In this document: piece after piece, positions 1 to 8,289 of the stretch
Position numbering within the stretch: the stretch's first letter is position 1
How the letters are laid out: each line of letters begins with the position of its first letter
Assembly (NCBI GenBank): GCA_003576685.1
Contig: QOZR01000011.1
Coordinates: 1-64,000 of the forward strand
DNA length: 64,000 nucleotides
Source of the DNA: Virgifigura deserti
GTDB taxonomy: Bacteria; Pseudomonadota; Alphaproteobacteria; Dongiales; Dongiaceae
Direction of reading: 5' to 3'
Program-made: the position numbers and the translations under genes
Notes under the pieces: generated by a model
Told to the model about the DNA's origin: nothing
Seen by the model: the letters and a program-made list of their open reading frames with translations, nothing else
The model's database searches: none

Positions 1-158
1 TGGCGGGCGGGCTCGCCGATCCCGCCGCCCTGCTCGCCGCCGCCACCGCCGACGCCGACGGCAACGCCGTCCTCCAGCTCGACCCCGACAGCTCCATCAC
101 ACTCATCGGCGTCAATCCCGACGAACTTAACGCGAAGATGGTCGCAACCGCTCCATGA
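1..158 (+). CDS. C-terminal end of an RTX/hemolysin-type secreted protein (partial)
   Basis: Only the last 51 codons are present, read in frame from base 3 to the TGA at 156-158; the 5' part lies outside the window. The tail is rich in Ala, Asp and Gly and contains GNAVLQLDPDSSITLIGV followed by DEL. This is the pattern seen at the very C-terminus of RTX-type calcium-binding proteins secreted by type I systems (a beta-roll followed by a D-x-S-x-T-L-x-G-V strand). No nonapeptide repeat is visible in this short stretch, so the family call rests on the terminal signature alone. The gene converges on the ligase at 211-1551. Confidence 0.6.
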   Translation, partial: AGGLADPAALLAAATADADGNAVLQLDPDSSITLIGVNPDELNAKMVATAP

Positions 159-203
159 AGTGGCAGTCGCTGCGGCGTCAGTCCATATTTAGATCGTCTT
201 CCT

Positions 204-232
204 ATCGGCCCTATCCGGGGCCGATCGGTTTT
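204..232 (+). terminator. Rho-independent terminator of the RTX-type gene
   Basis: An 8-bp perfect stem (ATCGGCCC at 204-211 with GGGCCGAT at 218-225), a 6-nt loop and a TTTT run at 229-232 lie 46 bases after the stop of the upstream gene. The left arm overlaps the stop codon of the convergent ligase gene. The T run is on the plus strand, so it serves the upstream gene. Confidence 0.6.
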
Positions 233-1551
233 CGTCTGTGCGCGGGTGCGACGCGGGGGCGTAGCATCGGCGATCGGCTTCGCGATGCTTTGGCTTCCGC
301 CTTCACGGTCTGAGTGACCAGCATCCTCAGATTGGCCAGGACTGCAAGCAGCGCGAAATACACGTCATAGTAGGCGAGCGACAGGGCGCCTCCCGCGACG
401 AAAAAGACGAAGAGGCTGACCTGGATCATGCTCGAGAGATCGCGTGCCCAGACGAGGTCCTCCCTGCCCTTAGTCCTGGCAATGATCCAGCGCGCATTGA
501 GCCAGCCGATCAGCGCGACCATCATGAACAGCCCGAATCCGACAAAGCCGTGATCGCCAAGGACTTGAAAATAGATGCTATGCGCCGCTCGCCCCCGGTC
601 CTGGGTATAGACGGCACTAGGATTGTAAGCCATAAAGATGCGCCGGTTTTCGATCGCCGAGAAGCCGCCGCCGACCAGCGGCCGCGCCTTGGCGAGATTG
701 AAGGAGGCTGTCCAAGCGTCGATCCGACTTTGGAAAGATCTGTCCTCCTCATATTCGGAGATTGTTTCGGCTCGGCCGAACCATTTCTCCGGCATGAAGA
801 AGATCGCGGGGATCAGCAGAAGCGGAAGCAATATGAGAAACTTGAACTTCTCCTTGGATTTCAGGATGAAGAACAGGATCAACGCGGCAAGCGCGACCAG
901 GCCGCCGCGCGAATAGGTGCCAATGACGGCAATGATGGTCAGCCCGCCGGCACCCATGAGAGCAAGACGGATCCATTTCTCTTCTGTGTGCAACCGAAGA
1001 TAATTGATCAAGGGAAGAACCAGGACCATCGCCAAGGCGACGACATTGTTGTCGCCGATCATCGTATCGGCCGGGCCGAGGACCTTGTACTGCCCACCGG
1101 TGATGATCGTGAAGGCGCCCCCCTTCACGCCGTAGAAGCCGATCGATATTACGATCACCCAAATCAACGCATGCAGTCGGACGCGATTCTGCATGACGGA
1201 AACGATGACGAAGACGAGCGCGACCGTCGTGAGATTGCGCTGCCACAGGTCCCACGAATGGCCCGGAACGAGCGCGGTCGCCGTCGTCAGGGTCGTCCAA
1301 AGCGCGAACAACCCAACCACGAGAACGGTCGAGTTCATCGGGATGCGCTTCGGTTCTCTCGAGATTAACCAAGCAACGATCGTGGCGATCGCGACCATTT
1401 TGTTGAAGGGCTGATCGTAGGCGAAGCCGTAGGTTTCGCGGTGCGGATTCATGAACGCGATCCACGCCCAGGTCAGGACGCCCACATGCGGCAGAAAGAA
1501 CGATGGGACCAGCAGGCCGAGAAAAATCATGAGAAGAGCCAGATCGCGCAT
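211..1551 (-). CDS. Exosortase A system-associated putative O-glycosylation ligase (Wzy/O-antigen ligase family)
   Basis: A 446-residue polytopic inner-membrane protein with about ten to twelve hydrophobic segments. The N-terminus (MRDLALLMIFLGLL, then MNPHRETYGFAYD at residues 34-46) is the hallmark of the ligase subfamily found with exosortase type A / PEP-CTERM systems. The Wzy_C core follows, with YSRGG at 213-217 and the periplasmic-loop motif AHSIYFQVLGDHG at 323-335. It is predicted to transfer a lipid-linked glycan to an acceptor at the periplasmic face. The last 40 residues are basic and presumably cytoplasmic. The ATG at 1551 has a GAGG about 9 bases upstream. No exosortase gene is in the window, so the pathway link rests on family resemblance. 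Confidence 0.85.
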   Translation of the reverse strand: MRDLALLMIFLGLLVPSFFLPHVGVLTWAWIAFMNPHRETYGFAYDQPFNKMVAIATIVAWLISREPKRIPMNSTVLVVGLFALWTTLTTATALVPGHSWDLWQRNLTTVALVFVIVSVMQNRVRLHALIWVIVISIGFYGVKGGAFTIITGGQYKVLGPADTMIGDNNVVALAMVLVLPLINYLRLHTEEKWIRLALMGAGGLTIIAVIGTYSRGGLVALAALILFFILKSKEKFKFLILLPLLLIPAIFFMPEKWFGRAETISEYEEDRSFQSRIDAWTASFNLAKARPLVGGGFSAIENRRIFMAYNPSAVYTQDRGRAAHSIYFQVLGDHGFVGFGLFMMVALIGWLNARWIIARTKGREDLVWARDLSSMIQVSLFVFFVAGGALSLAYYDVYFALLAVLANLRMLVTQTVKAEAKASRSRSPMLRPRVAPAHRRKPIGPG

Positions 1552-1773
1552 TTAATTCGGCCTCTATCTACCTGCTTGCTCTTTCGGATCCGTCTCTTGT
1601 ATCGCTGTGCATATATCCGAACTCGAGATTATGGCAAAGGGACAGGGTAACGACTTAACGTCGGCCAGTGGAGGCACCCCGCCGTGGTGCGACCGTAGCA
1701 ATAGCGCTGGCTCCTGCGGCGAGTGATCGCCAACGAAACTTGGCCAACTGAACTTGGAAGGTATCGTTAACGC

Positions 1774-1854
1774 ATGTCTGGATTTCTGCTTTTGTTGGCG
1801 ATGCTGGCTGTCGTCGCGGTCATCTATTGGAGCGTGAAGAATGACAAGCAATGA
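1774..1854 (+). CDS. Small single-pass membrane protein (26 aa)
   Basis: A very short reading frame: MSGFLLLLAMLAVVAVIY, then a polar, charged tail of eight residues ending KNDKQ. The first 18 residues form one hydrophobic segment, with a positively charged and polar end predicted to be cytoplasmic. A purine-rich GGAAG lies about 14 bases upstream, which is distant for a ribosome site. It stands alone in the gap between the divergent ligase and the GT4 gene. The clean amphipathic layout suggests a real small membrane protein, but no family is recognised and the call rests on composition only. Confidence 0.4.
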   Translation: MSGFLLLLAMLAVVAVIYWSVKNDKQ

Positions 1855-2351
1855 ACGGATGTCACGCCATCTCCAAGGCATCGCGATGAGAACGGGTTGC
1901 GCCGACTCGCCGCGGCTCTCCGGAAACGGGAGCGTCACCTCGCGCAGAAGGGGCAACCGAGCATGATCGTCGCGTGCCGTTCCGTGGCGTTCAGGCACGG
2001 GCCGGTCAGGCCCCTTTTTCGATCGAACCGAGTCATGATACAAAATCATAGGATCCGCGGGGGGGCTAAATCAACCGAGACCTGTGGGTTCGAGCCGGCC
2101 AAGATGGCGCAAATCCGACGGCCGGTGCGCGTCGAGGCGGTGGAACAACTTGCCCCGGCAAGCCTTCAATCGGCCCGAATCAGCCGGAAGACCGCAGGGT
2201 TCGACCGACAATCATATGGCGAAGCCGACCAGATGGTTAATGAATTAGCGGGCAAGTTCGAGAAGTCCGTTCGTTGGCGCCGGAGTGTCGCCGATGGTGA
2301 GCGTCAGTCGGCGCCCAGCGCGGCGCGCTTTCGGCTGGCATAGGGACCGGG
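1855..2351. other. Intergenic region of about 500 bases, no convincing gene
   Basis: I see no credible coding frame here; open frames in it lack family signatures and a ribosome site. It contains a possible terminator at 1999-2019 and an 11-base match (CGACCGACAAT at 2202-2212) to the intergenic region near 5821. The promoter of the GT4 gene at 2352 presumably lies here. An unannotated small RNA ending at the terminator is possible but not shown. Confidence 0.4.
1999..2019 (+). terminator. Possible rho-independent terminator
   Basis: GGGCC at 1999-2003 pairs with GGCCC at 2009-2013 around a 5-nt loop, followed by TTTTT at 2015-2019. The stem is short but GC-only. It could end a transcript carrying the 26-aa reading frame at 1774-1854 or a small RNA. 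Confidence 0.4.
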
Positions 2352-3596
2352 ATGTCGCCGCTTGATCCAGCACTTTCGCCCGTGCACTCACCGGTAGTTG
2401 GCCCGGGCGATCGTCTGGGCATCCTATCGGTGACGACGCTTTATCCCAACGCGGCGCAGCCCGGGCATGGCGTGTTCGTCGAGAACCGCTTGCGGCACCT
2501 GGTTGAAAGCGGCGAGGTGGCGCTGCGCGTTGTCGCTCCGGTGCCCTGGTTTCCGTCCGGTTCCGCGCGCTTCGGCCGCTATGCTGCCTTCGCCCGCGCG
2601 CCGCTCCAGGAGACGCGGCATGGCATTGCCGTCACTCACCCGCGCTATCCGGTGATCCCGAAGATCGGCATGAGCGTGGCCCCGGCGCTCCTGTACCGAC
2701 CCCTGGTACGCCATGTGGAGGCGCTGGTGGCCGCCGGTCATCGCTTCGATCTGATCGACGCCCATTATTTCTATCCGGACGGGGTTGCCGCCGCGCTGCT
2801 CGGCCGGCGGCTGGGCAAGCCGGTTCTGATCACCGCCCGCGGGACGGACCTGAACCTGATCCCGCAGCATGTCCTGCCGCGGCGGATGATCCTGTGGGCG
2901 GCGAACCAGGCGGCCGGACTGATCACGGTGTGCCAAGCCCTGAAGGATGTTCTGGTGGATCTCGGCGTTCCTTCCGGGCGTGTTTCTGTCCTGCGCAACG
3001 GGGTCGATCTGGCGCAGTTCCGGCCGGTCGAGCGGGAGTCCGCGCGCAAGGCGCTCGGGTTGACGAATCCGACCCTCCTGTCGGTTGGGCACCTGATCGA
3101 GCGCAAAGGGCATCATCTCGTGATCGAGGCGCTGGCGAACCTGCCGGGAATGACGCTGCTGATCGCCGGCGATGGGCCGGAGCGATCCGCACTCCAGCGC
3201 CTAGTGGAACGGCACGGTTTGGGCGACCGCGTGCGACTGCTAGGATCGGTCCCCCATGATCGGCTGCCGCAGATCTACGGTGCCGCCGATGCTCTCATCC
3301 TCGCCTCGAGCCGCGAAGGCTGGGCGAATGTGCTGCTCGAGGCGATGGCCTGCGGCACACCGGTCGTCGCCTCGAATGTCTGGGGAACGCCCGAAGTGGT
3401 GGCCGACCCCGCCGCCGGAACGCTCGCGGCCGAGCGCACGCCCCGCGGCATCGCCGATGGCGTCCGACGCCTGTTCCAGGCCCTGCCGGATCGCGCCGCC
3501 ACCCGGGCCTATGCGGAGCAGTTCTCCTGGGATTCGACGACTCAAGGGCAACTTGACCTCTTCCGGAAAGTTCTGGAAGGTCGGACCTCACGATAG
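2352..3596 (+). CDS. Glycosyltransferase family 4 (GT-B fold)
   Basis: A 414-residue retaining GT-B enzyme. The N-terminal acceptor half carries the TLYPNAAQPGHGVFVENR stretch near residues 29-46, common in exopolysaccharide GT4 enzymes. The C-terminal donor half has GHLIERKG (246-253), AGDGPE (272-277) and the E-x7-E motif EGWANVLLE (322-330). It should move a sugar from a nucleotide donor onto a lipid-linked or growing glycan at the cytoplasmic face of the membrane. The ATG at 2352 has AGGGA just upstream. The epimerase gene follows after 32 bases, which suggests one operon. Donor and acceptor sugars cannot be read from the sequence. Confidence 0.88.
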   Translation: MSPLDPALSPVHSPVVGPGDRLGILSVTTLYPNAAQPGHGVFVENRLRHLVESGEVALRVVAPVPWFPSGSARFGRYAAFARAPLQETRHGIAVTHPRYPVIPKIGMSVAPALLYRPLVRHVEALVAAGHRFDLIDAHYFYPDGVAAALLGRRLGKPVLITARGTDLNLIPQHVLPRRMILWAANQAAGLITVCQALKDVLVDLGVPSGRVSVLRNGVDLAQFRPVERESARKALGLTNPTLLSVGHLIERKGHHLVIEALANLPGMTLLIAGDGPERSALQRLVERHGLGDRVRLLGSVPHDRLPQIYGAADALILASSREGWANVLLEAMACGTPVVASNVWGTPEVVADPAAGTLAAERTPRGIADGVRRLFQALPDRAATRAYAEQFSWDSTTQGQLDLFRKVLEGRTSR

Positions 3597-3628
3597 TCGG
3601 ATGACGGCACAGCAGCAGGGAAGGGCGA

Positions 3629-4603
3629 ATGGCACGATATCTGGTCACCGGTGGCTGCGGTTTCATCGGCTCCCATCTGGCGGACGCCTTGGTCGCCGGA
3701 GGGCATGATGTTCGTATTCTCGACGACCTTTCCACCGGCCGGCGGAGCAATGCGCCGGAGGCGGCGGAGCTTCGAATCGGGGATGTTGCCGACCCGGCCG
3801 CCGTCGCCGAAGCGATGGCGGGTGTGGACGGCTGCTTCCATCTTGCCGCCGTCGCTTCGGTTGCGAGATGCAACACCGACTGGGCCGGTGCCCATCGGGT
3901 GAATCTGACGGGGGCGATCAACATCCTGTCGGCCGCGCGGGCGACCGACGGGCAAGCCCGCGTGCCGGTGGTCTATGCCTCGTCGGCGGCCGTCTATGGC
4001 GACAACCCGGAGCTGCCGCTCGGTGAGGATGCGCGAACCTTGCCGCTCTCCGCCTACGGTGCGGACAAGCTCGGCTGCGAACTCCATGCGCGAGCGGCCG
4101 CGATCGTTCATGATCTGCCGACCATCGGATTCCGCTTCTTCAACGTCTATGGGCCGCGCCAGGATCCGAAATCGCCCTATTCCGGTGTAATCTCCATATT
4201 TGCCGGCCGTGTCGGACGCGGCGATCCGCTGCAGATCTTCGGAGACGGTGAGCAGACGCGGGACTTCGTCTATGTCGATGATGTCGTGCGATGTGTTCTG
4301 GCCGGCATGCGCCGCCTGCAGGATGCGCGCGACGAGACGCCACGCGCGGAGGTAATGAACGTCTGCACCGGGGCGGCGACGGCCGTGCGGCAGCTCGCCG
4401 AAGTGATGATCGACTTAGCGGGACAGCGCGTGCCTATCGAGCACCAGCCGCCGCGCGAGGGCGATATCAAGGTCTCGGTCGGAGATCCCCGGACGGCAGG
4501 CCAGCGACTGAACTTCAAGGCGACAGTACCGTTGCGGGAGGGCCTCAGCCGGACTCTTGCCAGCCTTGCCCATGGTTCGCCGCCGATAGCCACTGTTGGC
4601 TAG
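3629..4603 (+). CDS. NAD-dependent epimerase/dehydratase (extended SDR, UDP-hexose 4-epimerase-like)
   Basis: A 324-residue extended SDR. It shows the Rossmann motif GGCGFIG at 8-14, an acidic LDDLS at 31-35 that favours NAD(H), the serine in YASSA (116-120) and the catalytic Y-x3-K in YGADK (143-147). RFFNVYGPRQ and the TRDFVYVDDV region match UDP-glucose/UDP-GlcNAc 4-epimerases of the WbpP type. It probably interconverts a UDP-hexose or UDP-HexNAc for the nearby glycosyltransferases. Its start has GGAAGGG directly upstream. A dehydratase or another 4-epimerase specificity cannot be excluded. Confidence 0.82.
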   Translation: MARYLVTGGCGFIGSHLADALVAGGHDVRILDDLSTGRRSNAPEAAELRIGDVADPAAVAEAMAGVDGCFHLAAVASVARCNTDWAGAHRVNLTGAINILSAARATDGQARVPVVYASSAAVYGDNPELPLGEDARTLPLSAYGADKLGCELHARAAAIVHDLPTIGFRFFNVYGPRQDPKSPYSGVISIFAGRVGRGDPLQIFGDGEQTRDFVYVDDVVRCVLAGMRRLQDARDETPRAEVMNVCTGAATAVRQLAEVMIDLAGQRVPIEHQPPREGDIKVSVGDPRTAGQRLNFKATVPLREGLSRTLASLAHGSPPIATVG

Positions 4604-4670
4604 AGGTGGTTTTGCAGGTGTAAGGTACGACCTTCCTTCACAAGCGCTTGTCGATGGCCGCTGCCCGGAG

Positions 4671-5591
4671 ATGAAATTGAAAGTCTTAGAGAATACGCGG
4701 AAAGTCTTATCGGCCGACGAGCCGGCACCGTTTCTGCGGTTGCCTCCGCAAGGCGATCTGACGCCGGAGCAGATTCGAGCGCACTATTTGGTTGAGAAAG
4801 ACCTTGCGCGACAACTCATCGATGCGGGCAAGGAAGATCGGCGCATTCTGTACAATAAGCTCTATGACGAGCTTTTCGAAAAAGTCCCTTTCCATCCACA
4901 AATTCGGAAGAAGCAGGATCCTGCCTATTCGGAGCAGCAACTCCAATCGCAACTAAAGTTACTGCGGCGTTTTTTCGACAAGCAGAAGGTGTTTCTGGAA
5001 ATCGGTGCTGGAGACTGTGCGCTCTCCAGGGCGGTGGCCGATCATTTCCGGCTCGTCTATGCGGTTGATGTGAGTGAGCAGATTTCTCGTGGCAACGGAT
5101 TCAAGGAGAATGTCCGGTTTGCCCTCTCCGACGGCACCAGCATCCCTGTACCGGCTGGGACGATCGATCTCGCCTACAGCAATCAGTTAATGGAACATTT
5201 GCACCCGGACGATGCGGCCGAACAGTTGGGCAACATCTATGCCGCGCTGGCGCCCGGAGGATCTTATCTTTGCATTACTCCAAATCGCTTGTCCGGACCG
5301 CACGACGTGTCACGGTATTTTGACGAGGTGGCGACTGGATTCCATTTGAAGGAATATGTCTCCTCAGAGTTACGGCAGATGTTCTCGGATGTCGGCTTCA
5401 CGAACTGCCAGGTTCTGATCGGCGTCGCGGGCCAGTACCGCAGGTTACCAGCCGGCAATTTCTTTCATTCCATTTTGGAAGGGGTGCTGCGGCGCTTACC
5501 ACGCCGGTTGCGTCAGCAAGTTGTGTCGTTGTCTCCTGTAAATTCGGCTTTGGGTCTGGTCTGCATCGCGCAGAAACCGGACCAGTGTTAA
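4671..5591 (+). CDS. Class I SAM-dependent methyltransferase
   Basis: A 306-residue protein with a Methyltransf_11/25-type core: motif I LEIGAGDC near 108-115, an acidic YAVDVS near 130-135, and SNQLMEHLHPDD near 170-181, then the APGGSYLCITPN strand. It may methylate a sugar or lipid intermediate of the glycan pathway, inferred from context. I chose the ATG at 4671 after CCCGGAG; an in-frame ATG at 4596 would overlap the epimerase stop and add 25 residues that look uncoded. By eye the base composition is more AT-rich than in the genes before it, which may mark imported DNA. Confidence 0.8.
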   Translation: MKLKVLENTRKVLSADEPAPFLRLPPQGDLTPEQIRAHYLVEKDLARQLIDAGKEDRRILYNKLYDELFEKVPFHPQIRKKQDPAYSEQQLQSQLKLLRRFFDKQKVFLEIGAGDCALSRAVADHFRLVYAVDVSEQISRGNGFKENVRFALSDGTSIPVPAGTIDLAYSNQLMEHLHPDDAAEQLGNIYAALAPGGSYLCITPNRLSGPHDVSRYFDEVATGFHLKEYVSSELRQMFSDVGFTNCQVLIGVAGQYRRLPAGNFFHSILEGVLRRLPRRLRQQVVSLSPVNSALGLVCIAQKPDQC

Positions 5592-5947
5592 CTCAAAGCG
5601 CATCACTCATACGCCAAAGTTTGGAAACAACATGTCTCCCGAGCTTGCACGTTCAAAGGCTGGTGGATAGAGGCAGTAGGGGAGGTGGGGGCAATTTGTA
5701 CATAGTTGTTGATGTTGGTCTGGAATGCCTTCGGTCGCTGCTGCGTTAACCGCTCTGTTCGGGCTTAAATCGGGTGCGGCGTGTGCACGGATTGAAACGG
5801 CCAGGGTTTCATGCCATAGACGACCGACAATTGACCCATTTTCGGATGCGTCAAACAGCCGGAGCGCCCTCGGAGGACCTCAGCCTCGCAGAGCGGCTTC
5901 CTGAGATTTAGAGAAAAGTATCAAGAAAATACGCGCGAAGGTACTGG
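5592..5947. other. Intergenic region of about 356 bases, no gene seen
   Basis: No convincing reading frame. The segment is AT-richer than its surroundings, especially 5900-5947, so it probably holds the promoter for the glycosyltransferase at 5948. It contains the 13-mer ATAGACGACCGAC at 5816-5828, which recurs at 23779-23791. A single GATTGAAAC near 5789 resembles the end of a CRISPR repeat but is not repeated. Confidence 0.4.
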
Positions 5948-7273
5948 ATGAAGATCTTAATGCTATCCTGGTACTTTCCGCCGGGCAATTCGATCGGCGC
6001 AGTGCGCGTCGGAAAGCTTGCAAAATATTTTCACGAGCGGGGACATGAGGTTAGAGTCGTAGCAGGCCGTCATTGGGATCTTCCGGAGACACTCCCTTTG
6101 GAGTTGCCAGCGGAACGTGTGCACTTCACCAAATTCTTAGATGTTAATTGGCCAAGGGACAGGATCCAAGGATTATACAGTCGGCTCTTCGGTGGTGATG
6201 AGGCACAAGGGACGCCGAATGGAACCGCGAAATACCAGCCCAGAAGTGGGGCAGCCTCCATCACGACGGCGTTGCGCCATCTCAGCAATCTCTACACGGA
6301 TGCGCTGAATTTCCCCGACAGCCGGATCGGCTGGCTGCCTTGGGCGATGTCGGAAGCAAAGCGCATCTGCCAGCAATCGCCGCCCGACCTGATCTATGCC
6401 AGCGGACCGCCTTTCACCTGCCTGTTGGCCGGCCACCTCATCAGCCGGCAGACCAAGACGCCGTGGATTGCCGAGTTTCGCGACCGCTGGGTCGACGATC
6501 CCTATAACGAATATCCCGATTGGCGTACCAATATGCTGGCGCGGCTCGAACGGCGTGTCGTCAACAGCACGCTGGGCATCGTCACAGTGTCCGAGCCTTG
6601 GGCCGAGTTCTACCGCGAGAAGTTCGGCAAGCCTATCGCCGCGATTTATAACGGTTACGATTCTCGCGACTTCGCCCTCGAGCCGGATGACGAACCCAAG
6701 CCGGCCTCAGAAAAGCTGGAGATCGTCTACACCGGAGTCATCTATTCCGGGCGGCGCGATCCGTCGCCGCTGTTCGAGGCGCTCCGGTTGCTCGGCCCGG
6801 ATCGGGAGCGCTGCCGGGTCGTCTTCTATGGGTCCGCCCCGGAACTCGTCCATCCGGTGGCGGAGCGGTGCGGAGTGAGCGACCTCGTCGAGGTGCATCC
6901 GGCCGTCCCCTACAAGGATTCTATCCAAATTCAACGGGCGGCCGACATCCTCCTGCTGTTGCAGTGGAGCGATCCCAAGGAGCAGGGCAACTGTCCGGCG
7001 AAACTTTTCGAATATTTCGGTGTTCTGCGGCCGATCCTTGGGCTCGGTCTCGAGAACGGCGTTCCGGCCAAGTTCATTCGAGAGCGATCGGCCGGCTTCT
7101 TCTCGAACGACCCGCGACTGATCGCCGACCGATTGAGGGAGTGGCTAGAGGAAAAGGAACGGAATGGCTCCATCAAATCCTTGCCCCCGAGCGCGCGCGA
7201 GGGGCTGTCCAGAGAAGTTCAGTTCGAGAAGCTCGAGCATTTCTGCCTTGAGCGCTTGGCATCGGTCCGCTGA
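5948..7273 (+). CDS. Glycosyltransferase, GT-B fold (GT4-like)
   Basis: A 441-residue protein. The N-terminus MKILMLSWYFPPGNSIGAVR is typical of GT4-type enzymes, with a glycine-rich acceptor loop. The donor half includes YTGVIYSGRRDP, a YGSAPE strand and the C-terminal region EQGNCPAKLFEYFG (from residue 345) that binds the nucleotide sugar. It likely adds one sugar in assembly of the locus glycan at the cytoplasmic membrane. GAAGG lies 7 bases before the ATG. The first ~110 codons use more A/T-ending codons than the rest, so the gene may be a mosaic. Donor specificity is unknown. Confidence 0.85.
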   Translation: MKILMLSWYFPPGNSIGAVRVGKLAKYFHERGHEVRVVAGRHWDLPETLPLELPAERVHFTKFLDVNWPRDRIQGLYSRLFGGDEAQGTPNGTAKYQPRSGAASITTALRHLSNLYTDALNFPDSRIGWLPWAMSEAKRICQQSPPDLIYASGPPFTCLLAGHLISRQTKTPWIAEFRDRWVDDPYNEYPDWRTNMLARLERRVVNSTLGIVTVSEPWAEFYREKFGKPIAAIYNGYDSRDFALEPDDEPKPASEKLEIVYTGVIYSGRRDPSPLFEALRLLGPDRERCRVVFYGSAPELVHPVAERCGVSDLVEVHPAVPYKDSIQIQRAADILLLLQWSDPKEQGNCPAKLFEYFGVLRPILGLGLENGVPAKFIRERSAGFFSNDPRLIADRLREWLEEKERNGSIKSLPPSAREGLSREVQFEKLEHFCLERLASVR

Positions 7274-7354
7274 AGGCAGGAGAGAGAGCGGCAAGGGGGT
7301 CGGTAAAGTGCCGAACAGCATCCCTGTATTCTGTCGAGCCGCTATCTGCATCGC

Positions 7355-8188
7355 ATGAACGATATCCCGGCGAGACTACGGCGACTGTCGCTTCTTCGGC
7401 TGAAGCGGATGCGACAGGTTTGGCGCCACCGATTCCTGTCGGATGCCGAACGGGAACTCACCTTCGTTTCGGGCGTTCAACGCTCGGGCACGAACCTTGT
7501 CATGGATATTCTGGAACGTGGCTGGGAGACCGATGTCTTCCATGAAAGCGATCCGCGCGCGTTCGATAACTACGTCATGCGAGATGTGCCGGTGATCCGC
7601 CGTCTGGTTGAAACTTCGCCATCGAGACGTGTGGTGGTCAAGGCGCTTTGCGAGGCGAGCGACCTTACGAGACTGATGGATGTGTTCGCGCCCGCACGAG
7701 CGATATGGATGTTCCGCCATTATGACGACATGATCAACTCGAACATGGTGGCCTGGCCGGGCGGCCGGAATCAGATCGACGCGATCGTCAAGGATCGAGC
7801 CAGCGGTGACTGGCGCGGCAAGGGCATGACCGACGAAACCCATGCGATCGTCCGCGAGCATTATCATCCCGGCATGAATGACGCCTCGGCCCTCGCCCTG
7901 TTCTGGTACTACCGTAACCAGCTGTTTTTCGACCAGGGTTTCGACCGGCATGACCGGGTGATGCTGATGCAATATGAAGCGCTCGTCACTGATCCGGCGA
8001 AGCATGTCGGCGGCATGACGCGGTTCATGGATGTTGCGTGCAGGCCGTCGATGTCGACCATGATCTCGCGAGGATCGATCGGGAAGAAATTCCCGCCGGT
8101 GATTGACGACAGGATTCGCGCGCTTTGCGATGCGATGCTCGCGCGGCTGGACGCAGTATGGAAGGCCCGATGGGAAGATTACGCGTGA
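7355..8188 (+). CDS. Sulfotransferase-like P-loop protein
   Basis: A 277-residue protein with a sulfotransferase-type 5'-phosphosulfate loop, GVQRSGTNLV at residues 40-49, and a likely 3'-phosphate element FRHYDDMINS at 120-129. A basic N-terminal stretch of about 25 residues precedes the fold. PAPS-dependent sulfotransferases in glycan loci place sulfate on sugar hydroxyls; that role is inferred from family and neighbours. There is no strong ribosome site before the ATG at 7355. No PAPS synthesis gene is in the window. Another nucleotide-dependent transfer is possible, since bacterial members of this superfamily are diverse. Confidence 0.72.
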   Translation: MNDIPARLRRLSLLRLKRMRQVWRHRFLSDAERELTFVSGVQRSGTNLVMDILERGWETDVFHESDPRAFDNYVMRDVPVIRRLVETSPSRRVVVKALCEASDLTRLMDVFAPARAIWMFRHYDDMINSNMVAWPGGRNQIDAIVKDRASGDWRGKGMTDETHAIVREHYHPGMNDASALALFWYYRNQLFFDQGFDRHDRVMLMQYEALVTDPAKHVGGMTRFMDVACRPSMSTMISRGSIGKKFPPVIDDRIRALCDAMLARLDAVWKARWEDYA

Positions 8189-8289
8189 TGCGCCGATGTT
8201 CACGGTGCGGGGTTCGCAATCGGACGAGGTCGCACCACACCACCTCGGCGCGTGCCGGGCCATAACGATCCTCTCGGGAGCAGTTTAGC

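Noticed and set aside
2085..2099. GGGTTCGAGCC, resembling a tRNA T-loop
   Set aside because: The flanking bases do not pair as a T-stem, and no anticodon or acceptor arms can be drawn.
1897..2343. 148-codon plus-strand frame upstream of the GT4 gene
   Set aside because: No recognisable domain, no ribosome site, and it crosses a terminator-like hairpin.
5789..5798. GATTGAAAC, resembling the end of a CRISPR repeat
   Set aside because: Only one copy; no spaced repeats, spacers or cas genes nearby.
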